From positions 1-11,861 of the forward strand of contig NMQN01000353.1 in the NCBI GenBank assembly GCA_003575245.1: DNA of 11,861 nt, given 5' to 3'. How positions within the stretch are numbered: position 1 is the stretch's first letter; each line of letters begins with the position of its first letter. The DNA is from Candidatus Atribacteria bacterium 1244-E10-H5-B2. GTDB lineage: Bacteria; Atribacterota; JS1; SB-45; 34-128. The position numbers and the translations under genes were made by a program. Positions 1-5,773 of this stretch are shown here, piece after piece. The notes under the pieces were generated by a model that did no database searches, was not told the DNA's origin, and saw nothing but the letters and a program-made list of their open reading frames with translations.

Positions 1-259
1 CTTTCCATCCTTCATGCTCCCCTTCAAGAGCATGGTCAGCATACTCTCGATGGGCACGGGCACATTTCCAGTTGGCCTCATAACTATCCGGATTTGCTTC
101 CACCGCCTTGATATAGAGAGGTATTGATTCCAATATACTGGTTATATCCCCTTTTTCAAAAAGTGCATCAGCTTCTACAAGGGGGTCCTCAGCCATTGAG
201 ACAAAGTGGAAGGAAAACAAGAACATACAAACAAGAACATACAAAAAAACTCTTTTCAT
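1..259 (-). CDS. Exported TPR / TatT-like protein, N-terminal part (runs off left edge)
   Basis: The ATG at 259-257 follows a strong TAGGAGGAG site. The product starts MKRVF, followed by a hydrophobic stretch to about residue 20 and then AEDPL, which reads as a signal peptide with export to the envelope or periplasm. The mature part (DALFEKG, PLYIKAVEANPDSYEANWKC, ARAHREYADHA) has the helix spacing of tetratricopeptide repeats. It also recalls the TatT family of TRAP-transporter-associated proteins, whose conserved region runs EANWKCARA. The C-terminal part lies outside the window, so length and final family cannot be judged. The gene follows the ferritin operon in the same direction but is separated by more than 300 bp and a possible terminator, so it is probably not part of that operon. 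TPR protein is likely; the TatT assignment is from memory of the motif and moderate. Confidence 0.72.
   Translation of the reverse strand, partial: MKRVFLYVLVCMFLFSFHFVSMAEDPLVEADALFEKGDITSILESIPLYIKAVEANPDSYEANWKCARAHREYADHALEGEHEGWK
215..245. repeat. Perfect 14-bp tandem duplication inside the signal peptide
   Basis: The plus strand reads ACAAGAACATACAA at 217-230 and again at 231-244, and the 14-bp period extends from 215 to 245. Because 14 is not a multiple of three, the copies are read in two frames, as LYVLV and CMFLF. Both give hydrophobic residues suitable for a signal peptide. Loss of one copy would shift the frame and reach a stop after about 18 codons. Confidence 0.85.
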
Positions 260-280
260 AATAACTCCTCCTAAATATAA

Positions 281-317
281 TATGAAAAATAGAAAACAGA
301 GGATAATTCTCTGTTTT
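281..317 (-). terminator. Possible intrinsic terminator downstream of the ferritin operon
   Basis: AAAACAGAG at 293-301 and CTCTGTTTT at 309-317 form a perfect 9-bp stem with a 7-nt loop. On the minus strand the stem is followed by a T-rich run, CTATTTTTC, at about 284-292. It could end transcripts from the ferritin side. It also lies only about 34 nt before the TPR gene start, where it could act in that leader instead. The stem is weak, with only four G:C pairs. Confidence 0.45.
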
Positions 318-388
318 AAAAAATAGAAAGTTTCTTCTAACTTGCGAAAAAGAAAAAGAGGGTGAGGGAACCAGTTATTATAATAATT

Positions 389-442
389 TGGGCTTTGTAA
401 AATATTGTAAGGTTAAACATAAACAATAAATAACAAAGCCCA
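389..442. repeat. 10-bp inverted repeat with a 34-nt spacer
   Basis: TGGGCTTTGT at 389-398 is the exact reverse complement of ACAAAGCCCA at 433-442. The spacer is AT-rich. No T-run follows on either strand, so it is not a standard terminator. It may be a relic of a small mobile repeat or a 3'-UTR hairpin of the ferritin transcript. Confidence 0.6.
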
Positions 443-478
443 TACTTTAGAATTACTCTAATTATAAAATTACTAACT

Positions 479-559
479 TTATTTTGCGCATAATTCATCC
501 ATTACCTCAAGAAGAACCACTGCGGCATGAGTTGCGGCTGGTTCACCAGCCATCATCAT
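479..559 (-). pseudogene. Short open frame (26 codons), possible 3' remnant of a lost gene
   Basis: An open frame starts at three consecutive ATG codons (559-551) and ends at TAA (479-481). It encodes MMMAGEPAATHAAVV followed by LLEVMDELCAK. The residue make-up and richer GC content look like real coding sequence, more so than the AT-rich DNA around it. There is no Shine-Dalgarno site, and the frame is closed upstream by a TGA at 572-574, close behind the ferritin stop. I read it as the C-terminal remnant of a decayed gene in the former 3' end of the operon. I do not recognise the family. A chance open frame or small peptide gene is possible. Confidence 0.3.
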
Positions 560-581
560 AGAGACACCCAATCATAACCAT

Positions 582-1097
582 CTACTGTTCTGTTGCCGTA
601 GGAACAGTAAATACTCGAGCAGCTAAATCTTTATCAATCATCAAAAGACCTCTGCCGTCTTTCCCGATAAATTTTAATTTTTGGATAATCTCGGCAGGGT
701 TTGCTTCTTCTTCGACCTGTTCGGTCACATACCATTGCAGGAAAGATTCGGTAGCATAATCATTCTCTTCCCGCGCCAGTTTAACTAATTTATTGATCAT
801 AGCTGTAACTCCCTTTTCATGTTCTAAAGTCTTTTCAAATAAGTCAAGCATGGAAGAAAAATCTGCTGGTGGCTGTTCGATAGCTTCCAGTAATACCCTA
901 CCTCCCTGTTGATTCACGTAATTATACATTTTCTCGGCATGGAACATTTCTTCCTTCATTTGGACTGTAAACCAGTTGGCAAATCCGTTTAAACCTTCCG
1001 CGGCAGCATAAGAGGCCATGGAAAGATATAAATAAGCAGAATAATGCTCCCTGTTTATCTGATGATTTATGCTTTTAACCATTTTTTCGCTTAACAT
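582..1097 (-). CDS. ftn: Ferritin (FtnA-type, non-haem)
   Basis: This 171-residue protein is a 24-mer-forming iron-storage ferritin that oxidises Fe(II) and stores it as mineral in the cytoplasm. With the start at ATG 1097 (MLSEKM), residue numbering matches E. coli FtnA. The ferroxidase ligands E17, E50, H53, E94 and Q127 are all present, as are the third-site residues E49, E126, E129 and E130. An upstream ATG at 1106 would give three more residues, but it directly abuts the AAAGGAG site. From 1097 the spacing is about 9 nt, so 1097 is preferred. The gene is last in the oxidative-stress operon, where removal of free iron limits Fenton chemistry. The 119-bp gap before it holds a hairpin, so a separate or attenuated transcript is possible. 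Confidence 0.96.
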   Translation of the reverse strand: MLSEKMVKSINHQINREHYSAYLYLSMASYAAAEGLNGFANWFTVQMKEEMFHAEKMYNYVNQQGGRVLLEAIEQPPADFSSMLDLFEKTLEHEKGVTAMINKLVKLAREENDYATESFLQWYVTEQVEEEANPAEIIQKLKFIGKDGRGLLMIDKDLAARVFTVPTATEQ

Positions 1098-1159
1098 AAA
1101 ATACATCTCCTTTCTATTTTTTGTCCTTCTGTTTTTATAAATATTTTTCTTTTACATAT

Positions 1160-1194
1160 TTAAAACATAATCAGCCATTCTTAATATGTTTTAA
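1160..1194. repeat. 10-bp inverted repeat in the leader of ferritin
   Basis: TTAAAACATA at 1160-1169 and TATGTTTTAA at 1185-1194 are perfect reverse complements separated by 15 nt. The structure lies in the gap between the NifU-like gene and ferritin. On the minus strand it is not followed by a T-run, so it does not look like a terminator. It may be an operator, an mRNA processing site or a stabilising hairpin for separate ferritin expression. Confidence 0.5.
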
Positions 1195-1216
1195 GGTTCA
1201 GGAATTCCTTTAATGT

Positions 1217-1459
1217 TTATACTTCTACAACATCCTTCACTTCAGGAACTTCCTTTTTTAAAGTCCTGCCTATACCCATCTTTAAAGTCATCTGACTCAT
1301 CGGGCAACCATAGCAGGCACCAGTTAATTTTACTTTTACTATTCCCTCCGGAGTAACTTCTACCAGCTCTACATTTCCTCCGTCTGCCTGAAGCGCTGGC
1401 CTTATCTTTTCTAAAGCGGCTGCTACTCTCTCTTTTAGTGTATTTTTTTCTTTGGTCAT
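1217..1459 (-). CDS. NifU-like (Nfu) Fe-S cluster scaffold/carrier
   Basis: The 80-residue protein consists only of the NifU C-terminal (Nfu) domain. It has the DGGN signature at 26-29 and the cluster-binding motif GACYGCP with C49 and C52. Nfu proteins dimerise to hold a [4Fe-4S] cluster between the two CxxC motifs and hand it to target apoproteins. The length is usual for stand-alone bacterial Nfu. The ATG at 1459 follows a TTAGGAGAGG site. The gene lies between rubrerythrin and ferritin, so it is likely co-expressed with the oxygen-defence enzymes. There it could re-supply clusters lost to oxidants, and perhaps the cluster sensed by the Rrf2 regulator. Fe-S carriage is known for the family; the repair role here is inferred from context. 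Confidence 0.93.
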   Translation of the reverse strand: MTKEKNTLKERVAAALEKIRPALQADGGNVELVEVTPEGIVKVKLTGACYGCPMSQMTLKMGIGRTLKKEVPEVKDVVEV

Positions 1460-1538
1460 ATATATCCTCTCCTAATTTTTTAAATATTTATATCCTTATA
1501 TCTTTTACAGAAAATTAATAAATATTCTTTAAATATGT

Positions 1539-2075
1539 TTAATAATTTTCAACTTTTACTTCATAATAAGCTCGGGGGTGCTTACATACCGGACAGACTT
1601 CAGGTGCTTCAGCCCCTTCATAGATATTACCGCAATTTCGGCATTTCCAGAATATTTTACCTTCTTTTTTAAACACCTTGTCCTTTTCTATATTTTTAAG
1701 AAGTTTCTGATAACGAGCTTCGTGTCCTTTTTCAATTTCAGCGATCCCCTCAAACATCTTAGCAATCTCTTCAAATCCTTCTTCTTTTGCTTCTTTGGCC
1801 ATGCGAGGATACATTTCTGTCCATTCGAAATTTTCACCAGCTGCTGCTGCCTTTAAATTATCAGTAGTGCTTCCGATTCCTGTCAATTTTTTAAAAGAAA
1901 GTTTGGCATGTTCCTTTTCGTTTTCAGCTGTTTCTAAAAAAATAGAAGCAATCTGTTCATATCCTTCTTTTTTGGCTACGGAAGCAAAATAAGTATATTT
2001 ATTTCTGGCCTGGGATTCCCCGGCAAAGGCTTCCATTAAATTCTTTTCGGTTTTTGTTCCTTTTAAATCTTTCAT
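1539..2075 (-). CDS. rbr: Rubrerythrin (peroxide reductase)
   Basis: This 178-residue protein reduces hydrogen peroxide to water in the cytoplasm using electrons from rubredoxin. The N-terminal four-helix ferritin-like domain (about 1-130) carries the di-iron ligands, visible as E20, the ENEKEH motif with E53 and H56, the GENFEW motif with E81 and E84, and the ExxH motif with E115 and H118. The C-terminal domain (about 140-178) is rubredoxin-like, with CRNCG (C145, C148) and CPVCKHP (C161, C164) binding one Fe. Domain order and length match classical two-domain rubrerythrin. The ATG at 2075 follows TAGGAGGAT. It lies 76 bp after fprA in the defence operon. Electron supply probably comes from the Hrb rubredoxin domain encoded upstream. 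Confidence 0.97.
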   Translation of the reverse strand: MKDLKGTKTEKNLMEAFAGESQARNKYTYFASVAKKEGYEQIASIFLETAENEKEHAKLSFKKLTGIGSTTDNLKAAAAGENFEWTEMYPRMAKEAKEEGFEEIAKMFEGIAEIEKGHEARYQKLLKNIEKDKVFKKEGKIFWKCRNCGNIYEGAEAPEVCPVCKHPRAYYEVKVENY

Positions 2076-2151
2076 TTTTATATCCTCCTAAAATGTTTTT
2101 TAAAGTAAATTTTTAAACCTACTTTTTGTTTACTTTTTGGGTTACAATCAC

Positions 2152-3327
2152 TTATAGATTTTTATGCTTTTCTGCTATTTCACCTGCTAATTTTATCAAA
2201 GAATTATAATCTTCTTCTTTGGGATAACCCTTTACTATCACCGGAGAAAGAATCTCTACTTTTAAATTGCCTATCATTGCACTAATATTTTCCAGCATCT
2301 TTCCTCCCCATCCATAAGAACCGATAATTGAGGCATATCTCAGTTTTGGCCTTAAGACGTTTGCCAGATAGACTGCTGAAACTACTTTAGGATGTGCGCC
2401 GGTAAGAACTGTAGGTGAGGCAATTACAATGGTGGCAGCATCCACTAAAGCTATGGCTAATGCACCTATATCGGTCCTGGTAAGATTAAAAGGTTTTACA
2501 GTTATCCCTTTTCTCATTAATTCTTCAGCCAAGATATACACCATCTCCTCGACACTGCCGTGCATGGAAATATAGGGAATGATTACTTCATTTTCCACTT
2601 CATCAGAAACCCATTCTCTATAAGCCGACAAAATAAATTCCGGATGAGAATAGATCTGACCGTGACTGGGGGCAATGGTTTTAATCTCTAATTCCTTCAG
2701 TCTCTCCAAATGTTTTTTAATATTGCTGCGAAAGGGCATCATAATCTCCGCATAATAACGCTTGGCGGCAAAATAAACTTTAGATTCATCATCTACCCAT
2801 AAATTGCTCTCAGCAAGATGTGCCCCGAACAGGTCACAGCTGAACAAAATCTTGTCTTCTTCTAAATAGGTTAACATGGTTTCCGGCCAATGCACCCAGG
2901 GAGCAAATATAAATCTTAGAGTTTTCCCTCCTAAAGAGAGAGTATCATTATCATTTACGGTTATAATTTTGTCTTCCTTTATAAGAAGATGTTCTATCAA
3001 CATTTTCTTACATTTCTCATTAGTAACTATTTTTGCTTCCGAATACAATTCTAACATTAGAGGAATAGCCCCTGAATGGTCCTGTTCGGCATGATTTACC
3101 ACTATATAATCCAGATGCTCTATCCCTAAATCATCTAAATTGTCCAATAAATCATCTTCTTTGGTCGGGTCAACCGTATCAATTAAAGCTGTCTTCTCCT
3201 GACCTTTTATCAGATAAGCATTATAGCTGGTACCCTCGGGAAGGGGGATGAGCTCATCAAATAGCCTTCTATCCCAATCAATCGCTCCTACCCAGTAGAT
3301 ATCTTTTTTTATCTTTTTTACAGTCAT
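2152..3327 (-). CDS. fprA: Flavodiiron protein (FprA; O2/NO reductase)
   Basis: This 391-residue cytoplasmic enzyme reduces O2 to water, and/or NO to N2O, with four or two electrons. The N-terminal metallo-beta-lactamase-like domain (about 1-245) holds the complete di-iron set: H79, E81, D83 and H84 in NHAEQDH, then H146 (WVHWPE), D165 (SCDLFG) and H222 (SHGQ). The C-terminal flavodoxin domain (about 248-391) starts with the FMN-phosphate loop SMHGSVEEM. No extra rubredoxin or flavin reductase domain is fused, so it is a class A enzyme needing an external donor. Only two bases separate its ATG from the hrb stop, and its GAGGTGAG site lies inside the hrb coding end, so the two genes are translationally coupled. 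Hrb is the expected donor. O2 versus NO preference cannot be read from sequence. Confidence 0.97.
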   Translation of the reverse strand: MTVKKIKKDIYWVGAIDWDRRLFDELIPLPEGTSYNAYLIKGQEKTALIDTVDPTKEDDLLDNLDDLGIEHLDYIVVNHAEQDHSGAIPLMLELYSEAKIVTNEKCKKMLIEHLLIKEDKIITVNDNDTLSLGGKTLRFIFAPWVHWPETMLTYLEEDKILFSCDLFGAHLAESNLWVDDESKVYFAAKRYYAEIMMPFRSNIKKHLERLKELEIKTIAPSHGQIYSHPEFILSAYREWVSDEVENEVIIPYISMHGSVEEMVYILAEELMRKGITVKPFNLTRTDIGALAIALVDAATIVIASPTVLTGAHPKVVSAVYLANVLRPKLRYASIIGSYGWGGKMLENISAMIGNLKVEILSPVIVKGYPKEEDYNSLIKLAGEIAEKHKNL

Positions 3328-3329
3328 CT

Positions 3330-4052
3330 CTAACTCACCTCTTCAAAATCATCTTTGCCTACACCACATACCGGGCATACCCAATCATCGGGCAGGTCTT
3401 CAAAGGGAGTTCCGGGATTTACCCCTGATTCGGGATCGCCTTTTTCAGGTTCATAAATATATCCACAAACTGTACATTTATACTTAATCATTTTTTCTGA
3501 CTCCTTTCCTTTTTTTTCTTTATTTATTTCTTTTTCCGACTTTTCCTCTTTCGGAATATAAGTGGGTGCGGTCTTAGGAGAAACACCTTTTTTAATCTCA
3601 TGGTAATAATCATAAGTCAACGGTTTTGCCTTTTTAATATTCCCTGCCTCAATAACTTTCCCTACAAATAGAGTATGAGTGCCCACATCCATTTCCGTAA
3701 TTACTTCTGCCTCTATAGAAGCTAAAGTATTTTCCATAATTATGGGCGAACCGGTTACCCCGATCTTGTAATTTACTCCCTTAAATTTGTCTTCATCTCT
3801 TCCAGATTTAAAGCCAAATCTTCCGATAAATTTCATATCAGTTTCTTGTTCTAATACCGAGACAGCAAAGACTTTACTTTCAGTAATAAACTCATGGGTT
3901 AAATTTTTTTTATTAATACAAACCGCGATGGTAGCCGGCTCTGAAGTTGTCTGAAAAACTGTATTGGCAATCTGTCCGTTTATCAGGCATTCTTTTTTCG
4001 AACTAACTATGTAAATACCATAACTGATATTGTAAAGTGCTTTTAAATCCAT
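3330..4052 (-). CDS. hrb: High-molecular-weight rubredoxin: flavin reductase domain fused to rubredoxin
   Basis: This 240-residue protein is an NAD(P)H-linked electron donor for the flavodiiron protein, as described for Hrb of acetogens. Residues 1-165 form a flavin reductase-like FMN-binding barrel ([48 protein letters not shown]). A charged Lys/Glu linker covers about 167-188. Residues 189-240 are a complete rubredoxin with CTVCGY (C193, C196) and CPVCGVGK (C226, C229). I place the start at ATG 4052, 7 nt after an AAAAGGAGA site. A longer frame from TTG 4145 exists only because a palindromic repeat upstream happens to stay open. The gene is 101 bp after dfx and coupled to fprA. An internal ATG with its own ribosome site precedes the rubredoxin part. 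Confidence 0.95.
   Translation of the reverse strand: MDLKALYNISYGIYIVSSKKECLINGQIANTVFQTTSEPATIAVCINKKNLTHEFITESKVFAVSVLEQETDMKFIGRFGFKSGRDEDKFKGVNYKIGVTGSPIIMENTLASIEAEVITEMDVGTHTLFVGKVIEAGNIKKAKPLTYDYYHEIKKGVSPKTAPTYIPKEEKSEKEINKEKKGKESEKMIKYKCTVCGYIYEPEKGDPESGVNPGTPFEDLPDDWVCPVCGVGKDDFEEVS
3489..3509 (-). promoter_or_regulatory. Internal ribosome binding site and ATG for a possible free rubredoxin
   Basis: Inside hrb the minus strand reads GGAAAGGAG at about 3501-3509, then 9 nt, then ATG at 3491-3489. That ATG is codon 188, exactly where the charged linker ends and the rubredoxin domain begins ([11 protein letters not shown]). In-frame initiation here would yield a 53-residue stand-alone rubredoxin ending at the hrb stop (3330), which is the normal size of free rubredoxins. 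Lys/Glu-rich linkers easily produce GGA and AAG runs, so this may be coincidence. Confidence 0.5.
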
Positions 4053-4084
4053 TTGCTCGTCTCCTTTTGAAAGATTAAGGGTCG

Positions 4085-4106
4085 GGGGCGTACGGCTATA
4101 CGCCCC
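4085..4106. repeat. GC-rich palindromic repeat between dfx and hrb
   Basis: GGGGCGTA at 4085-4092 and TACGCCCC at 4099-4106 form an 8-bp stem with a 6-nt loop. Extended on the minus strand the element begins GTAGGGGCGTA. Its high GC content contrasts with the AT-rich surroundings. It resembles dispersed palindromic repeats (REP/MITE-like) found between genes in many genomes. It lies inside the operon and has no T-run, so it is not a terminator. It may stabilise or process the mRNA. A half-copy (GCCCCTAC) occurs at 9461-9468. Confidence 0.7.
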
Positions 4107-4153
4107 TACATCTGAAAAATTATAATCCTCTACCTGTGCTTGCAATTACTACA

Positions 4154-4540
4154 CTATTTACCTTCCTTGTGTGCCCATAATCCATGAATATTACAGTATT
4201 CTCTAATCTTCTCTAATCCTTCTACATCTTTAAATAGAGATTCTGGTTTGTCACCCGGCTTCAAAAATTTTTGGGAAGCACCTTTTTCGGTAACAACTTC
4301 GATCCACTCAATATAGTGTTTCTCTTCCATGGGATGCAGGGTTGAGCCAACTACCGCTTTAATCCCGGAAGGAATTTTCTCCATCACTGGTACATGTTTT
4401 TCGGTAGTTTGATCAGCAGTTTGTTCTTCCATCAGCTTCATTTCCTGCCCGCAGCAGACTAAAGTTCCTCTTCCTTCGTGTAATACCTCAACAATGTTTC
4501 CGCAAATCTCACATTTATAAACCTCTAACTTCTTAGTCAT
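4154..4540 (-). CDS. dfx: Desulfoferrodoxin (class I superoxide reductase)
   Basis: This 128-residue cytoplasmic enzyme reduces superoxide to hydrogen peroxide without making O2, using electrons from rubredoxin. The N-terminal desulforedoxin-like domain binds Fe through C10, C13, C29 and C30 (KCEICG, VCCG). The C-terminal domain carries the square-pyramidal Fe site H49, H69, H75, C116 and H119, with E48 beside H49 in the usual EKHVPV motif and [13 protein letters not shown] in the core. Presence of both iron centres makes it a 2Fe, class I protein of normal length. Its ATG lies inside the last codons of the Rrf2 gene (8-bp overlap), behind GGAGG at a 9-nt spacing, so the two are translationally coupled. 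The peroxide product is the substrate of rubrerythrin encoded in the same operon. Confidence 0.97.
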   Translation of the reverse strand: MTKKLEVYKCEICGNIVEVLHEGRGTLVCCGQEMKLMEEQTADQTTEKHVPVMEKIPSGIKAVVGSTLHPMEEKHYIEWIEVVTEKGASQKFLKPGDKPESLFKDVEGLEKIREYCNIHGLWAHKEGK

Positions 4541-4952
4541 CTACATTTACCTCCTTTTTTATTATAGACGCTATGGTTATGGTTTTTAATTTTGCAATAA
4601 CCTCTTTTTCTATCTCATCTATCTTTTTCTTTAAAAGACAATCGTCTATATACGGGCAATCGCTTTTTTTAAATTTACATTCATTTAATCTTATCGGTCC
4701 CTGAAATATTTTCATTACATCCATCAAGGATATTTTTTCCGGTGGAAGAGCCAGGGTAAATCCTCCGCCTTTCCCTTTGGATGAATTAAGTAATCCTTTT
4801 TTATTTAAACTTTGTAGTATTTTTCTTAAAAAGGGGCGGGGTATCTCTAAAGATTTAACTAATTGGCCAGCCGAGATTACCTCTTGTTTTTGTTCGGCAA
4901 TAAAACAAAGTGCCCTTACCGCATAATCAGTGTTTCGGGTAATTAATTTCAC
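4533..4952 (-). CDS. Rrf2-family transcriptional regulator with three-cysteine Fe-S motif
   Basis: The 139-residue protein is a dimeric winged-helix DNA-binding regulator of the Rrf2 family (IscR, NsrR, RsrR relatives). The helix-turn-helix lies at about 26-52 ([20 protein letters not shown]) and the wing at about 58-68 ([11 protein letters not shown]). C92, C99 and C105 (spacing C-x6-C-x5-C) sit where IscR and NsrR bind their cluster, so cluster-based sensing of O2, peroxide, NO or iron is likely. The start is GTG at 4952, preceded by a weak AAAGGGA site; the leader begins at the promoter at 5029-5057. It is the first gene of the operon and overlaps dfx. The promoter contains a dyad over its -10 box, so autoregulation with repression of the whole operon is the simplest model. 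The true ligand is unknown. Confidence 0.93.
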   Translation of the reverse strand: MKLITRNTDYAVRALCFIAEQKQEVISAGQLVKSLEIPRPFLRKILQSLNKKGLLNSSKGKGGGFTLALPPEKISLMDVMKIFQGPIRLNECKFKKSDCPYIDDCLLKKKIDEIEKEVIAKLKTITIASIIKKEVNVDD

Positions 4953-5028
4953 CTATCTGTTTCCCTTTAATTTTTTTTATCTTGATAATAATTTCTCTTG
5001 TTTAAAAATTTACTCTTTATTTTTTATT

Positions 5029-5049
5029 ATGATACTATAATTGTATCAT
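5029..5049. promoter_or_regulatory. Candidate Rrf2 operator: 7-bp dyad overlapping the -10 box
   Basis: ATGATAC at 5029-5035 and GTATCAT at 5043-5049 are perfect inverted repeats with a 7-bp AT-only centre. The right arm on the minus strand contains the -10 hexamer, so a bound dimer would block RNA polymerase. The 21-bp size suits an Rrf2 dimer site. Binding by the adjacent regulator is inferred from position. Confidence 0.65.
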
Positions 5050-5057
5050 TATGTCAA
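5029..5057 (-). promoter_or_regulatory. Sigma-70-type promoter of the Rrf2/oxidative-defence operon
   Basis: On the minus strand a perfect -35 box TTGACA (5057-5052) and a -10 box TATCAT (5034-5029) are separated by exactly 17 bp. Transcription would start near 5022 and leave a leader of about 70 nt before the GTG of the regulator. It is the only strong promoter seen upstream of the seven-gene run. Confidence 0.75.
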
Positions 5058-5084
5058 CTTATTTTTCAGGGATTTTTCCCACCT

Positions 5085-5127
5085 AAAAAAAATAACTCCC
5101 TCACTCTTATCAGTAAGGGAGTTATTT
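5085..5127 (-). terminator. Strong intrinsic terminator after the 5171-5773 gene
   Basis: AGGGAGTTATTT at 5116-5127 pairs perfectly over 12 bp with AAATAACTCCCT at 5090-5101. Three more pairs inside (ACT/AGT) leave a 6-nt loop. On the minus strand the descending arm runs into an unbroken stretch of eight T from 5092 to 5085, partly within the stem. It ends the upstream gene's transcript and insulates the operon promoter at 5029-5057. Confidence 0.9.
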
Positions 5128-5170
5128 CCTGTTAATTAAAATTAGTTATTTTATTTTGATAGTTAAGAAT

Positions 5171-5773
5171 TTAGTCGACTGACGTTGCTTTAATTCTTTC
5201 TGCAATCTCCATTATCTGATAAGGTGAAAATCTATATTCTCCCCTTAGGTCATCTATGGTATTGTCAGTAATATACTCTTTCTGTAAATTAAATTCTTTT
5301 ATCATCTCTGCTAAGAAGCTGTGGCCATCTATCCCCCAAAGAGTAGCAATATCTGCAATGGCCATAGTCTTCATTTCCATTCCACTTACATGAGTCTGTA
5401 ATCCAGTAAGATTATCAGAAGAATTTCTTCTCATGCCACTGCCTTTAGGTTCGCTGTCACAGGTGCCGTCACATTCATCATCACACTCACATACATAGTC
5501 GTCATCTTGCCCGTTGGGGATACCGTCATTGTCATGATCAGGTGCAGCTGCTTTTCGACCCATTCCGCTTCCCATGCCTTCTACCTGGTTAGAAAACTCT
5601 TTATCTTGCATGCCATATCTGGGGGTTTCAAAATCTCCACCGGATCTCCCTCTCATTCCATGCGTTCCATACATCTCGTTACCATCTGCCCAAATGACGA
5701 GGGCAAAAACTCCTACTGCCAGCGCAATAACTAGCAGAGTTACTCCAACTTTCAAATTTCTTGAACTTTTCAT
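5171..5773 (-). CDS. Exported or membrane-anchored acidic protein with TSP3/EF-hand-like calcium loop
   Basis: This 200-residue protein starts at ATG 5773 behind a perfect AAGGAGGA site. Residues 1-29 (MKSSRNLKVG then a hydrophobic run to VIWADG) form a signal peptide or single N-terminal membrane anchor. A Met/Gly-rich low-complexity stretch follows (about 34-73: MYGTHGMRG, EGMGSGMGR). Next comes DHDNDGIPNGQDDDYV (about 79-94), which has the alternating Asp pattern of thrombospondin type 3 / EF-hand calcium loops. A cysteine-rich acidic patch, CECDDECDGTCD (about 95-106), has four Cys. The C-terminal part (about 130-200) is helical, with two related segments around TMAIADIATLWGI and TIDDLRGEYRFSPYQIMEIAERI. 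I do not recognise a named family. The gene appears monocistronic with its own terminator. Calcium or metal binding outside the cytoplasm is inferred. Confidence 0.8.
   Translation of the reverse strand: MKSSRNLKVGVTLLVIALAVGVFALVIWADGNEMYGTHGMRGRSGGDFETPRYGMQDKEFSNQVEGMGSGMGRKAAAPDHDNDGIPNGQDDDYVCECDDECDGTCDSEPKGSGMRRNSSDNLTGLQTHVSGMEMKTMAIADIATLWGIDGHSFLAEMIKEFNLQKEYITDNTIDDLRGEYRFSPYQIMEIAERIKATSVD

Noticed and set aside
1097..1106. Ferritin start at ATG 1106
   Set aside because: The Shine-Dalgarno site directly abuts that ATG; ATG 1097 has normal spacing and gives the standard FtnA numbering of all ligands.
4053..4145. N-terminal extension of hrb starting at TTG 4145
   Set aside because: The extra 31 codons come from the palindromic repeat and spacer, there is no ribosome site at that start, and ATG 4052 has an ideal one at the start of the conserved domain.
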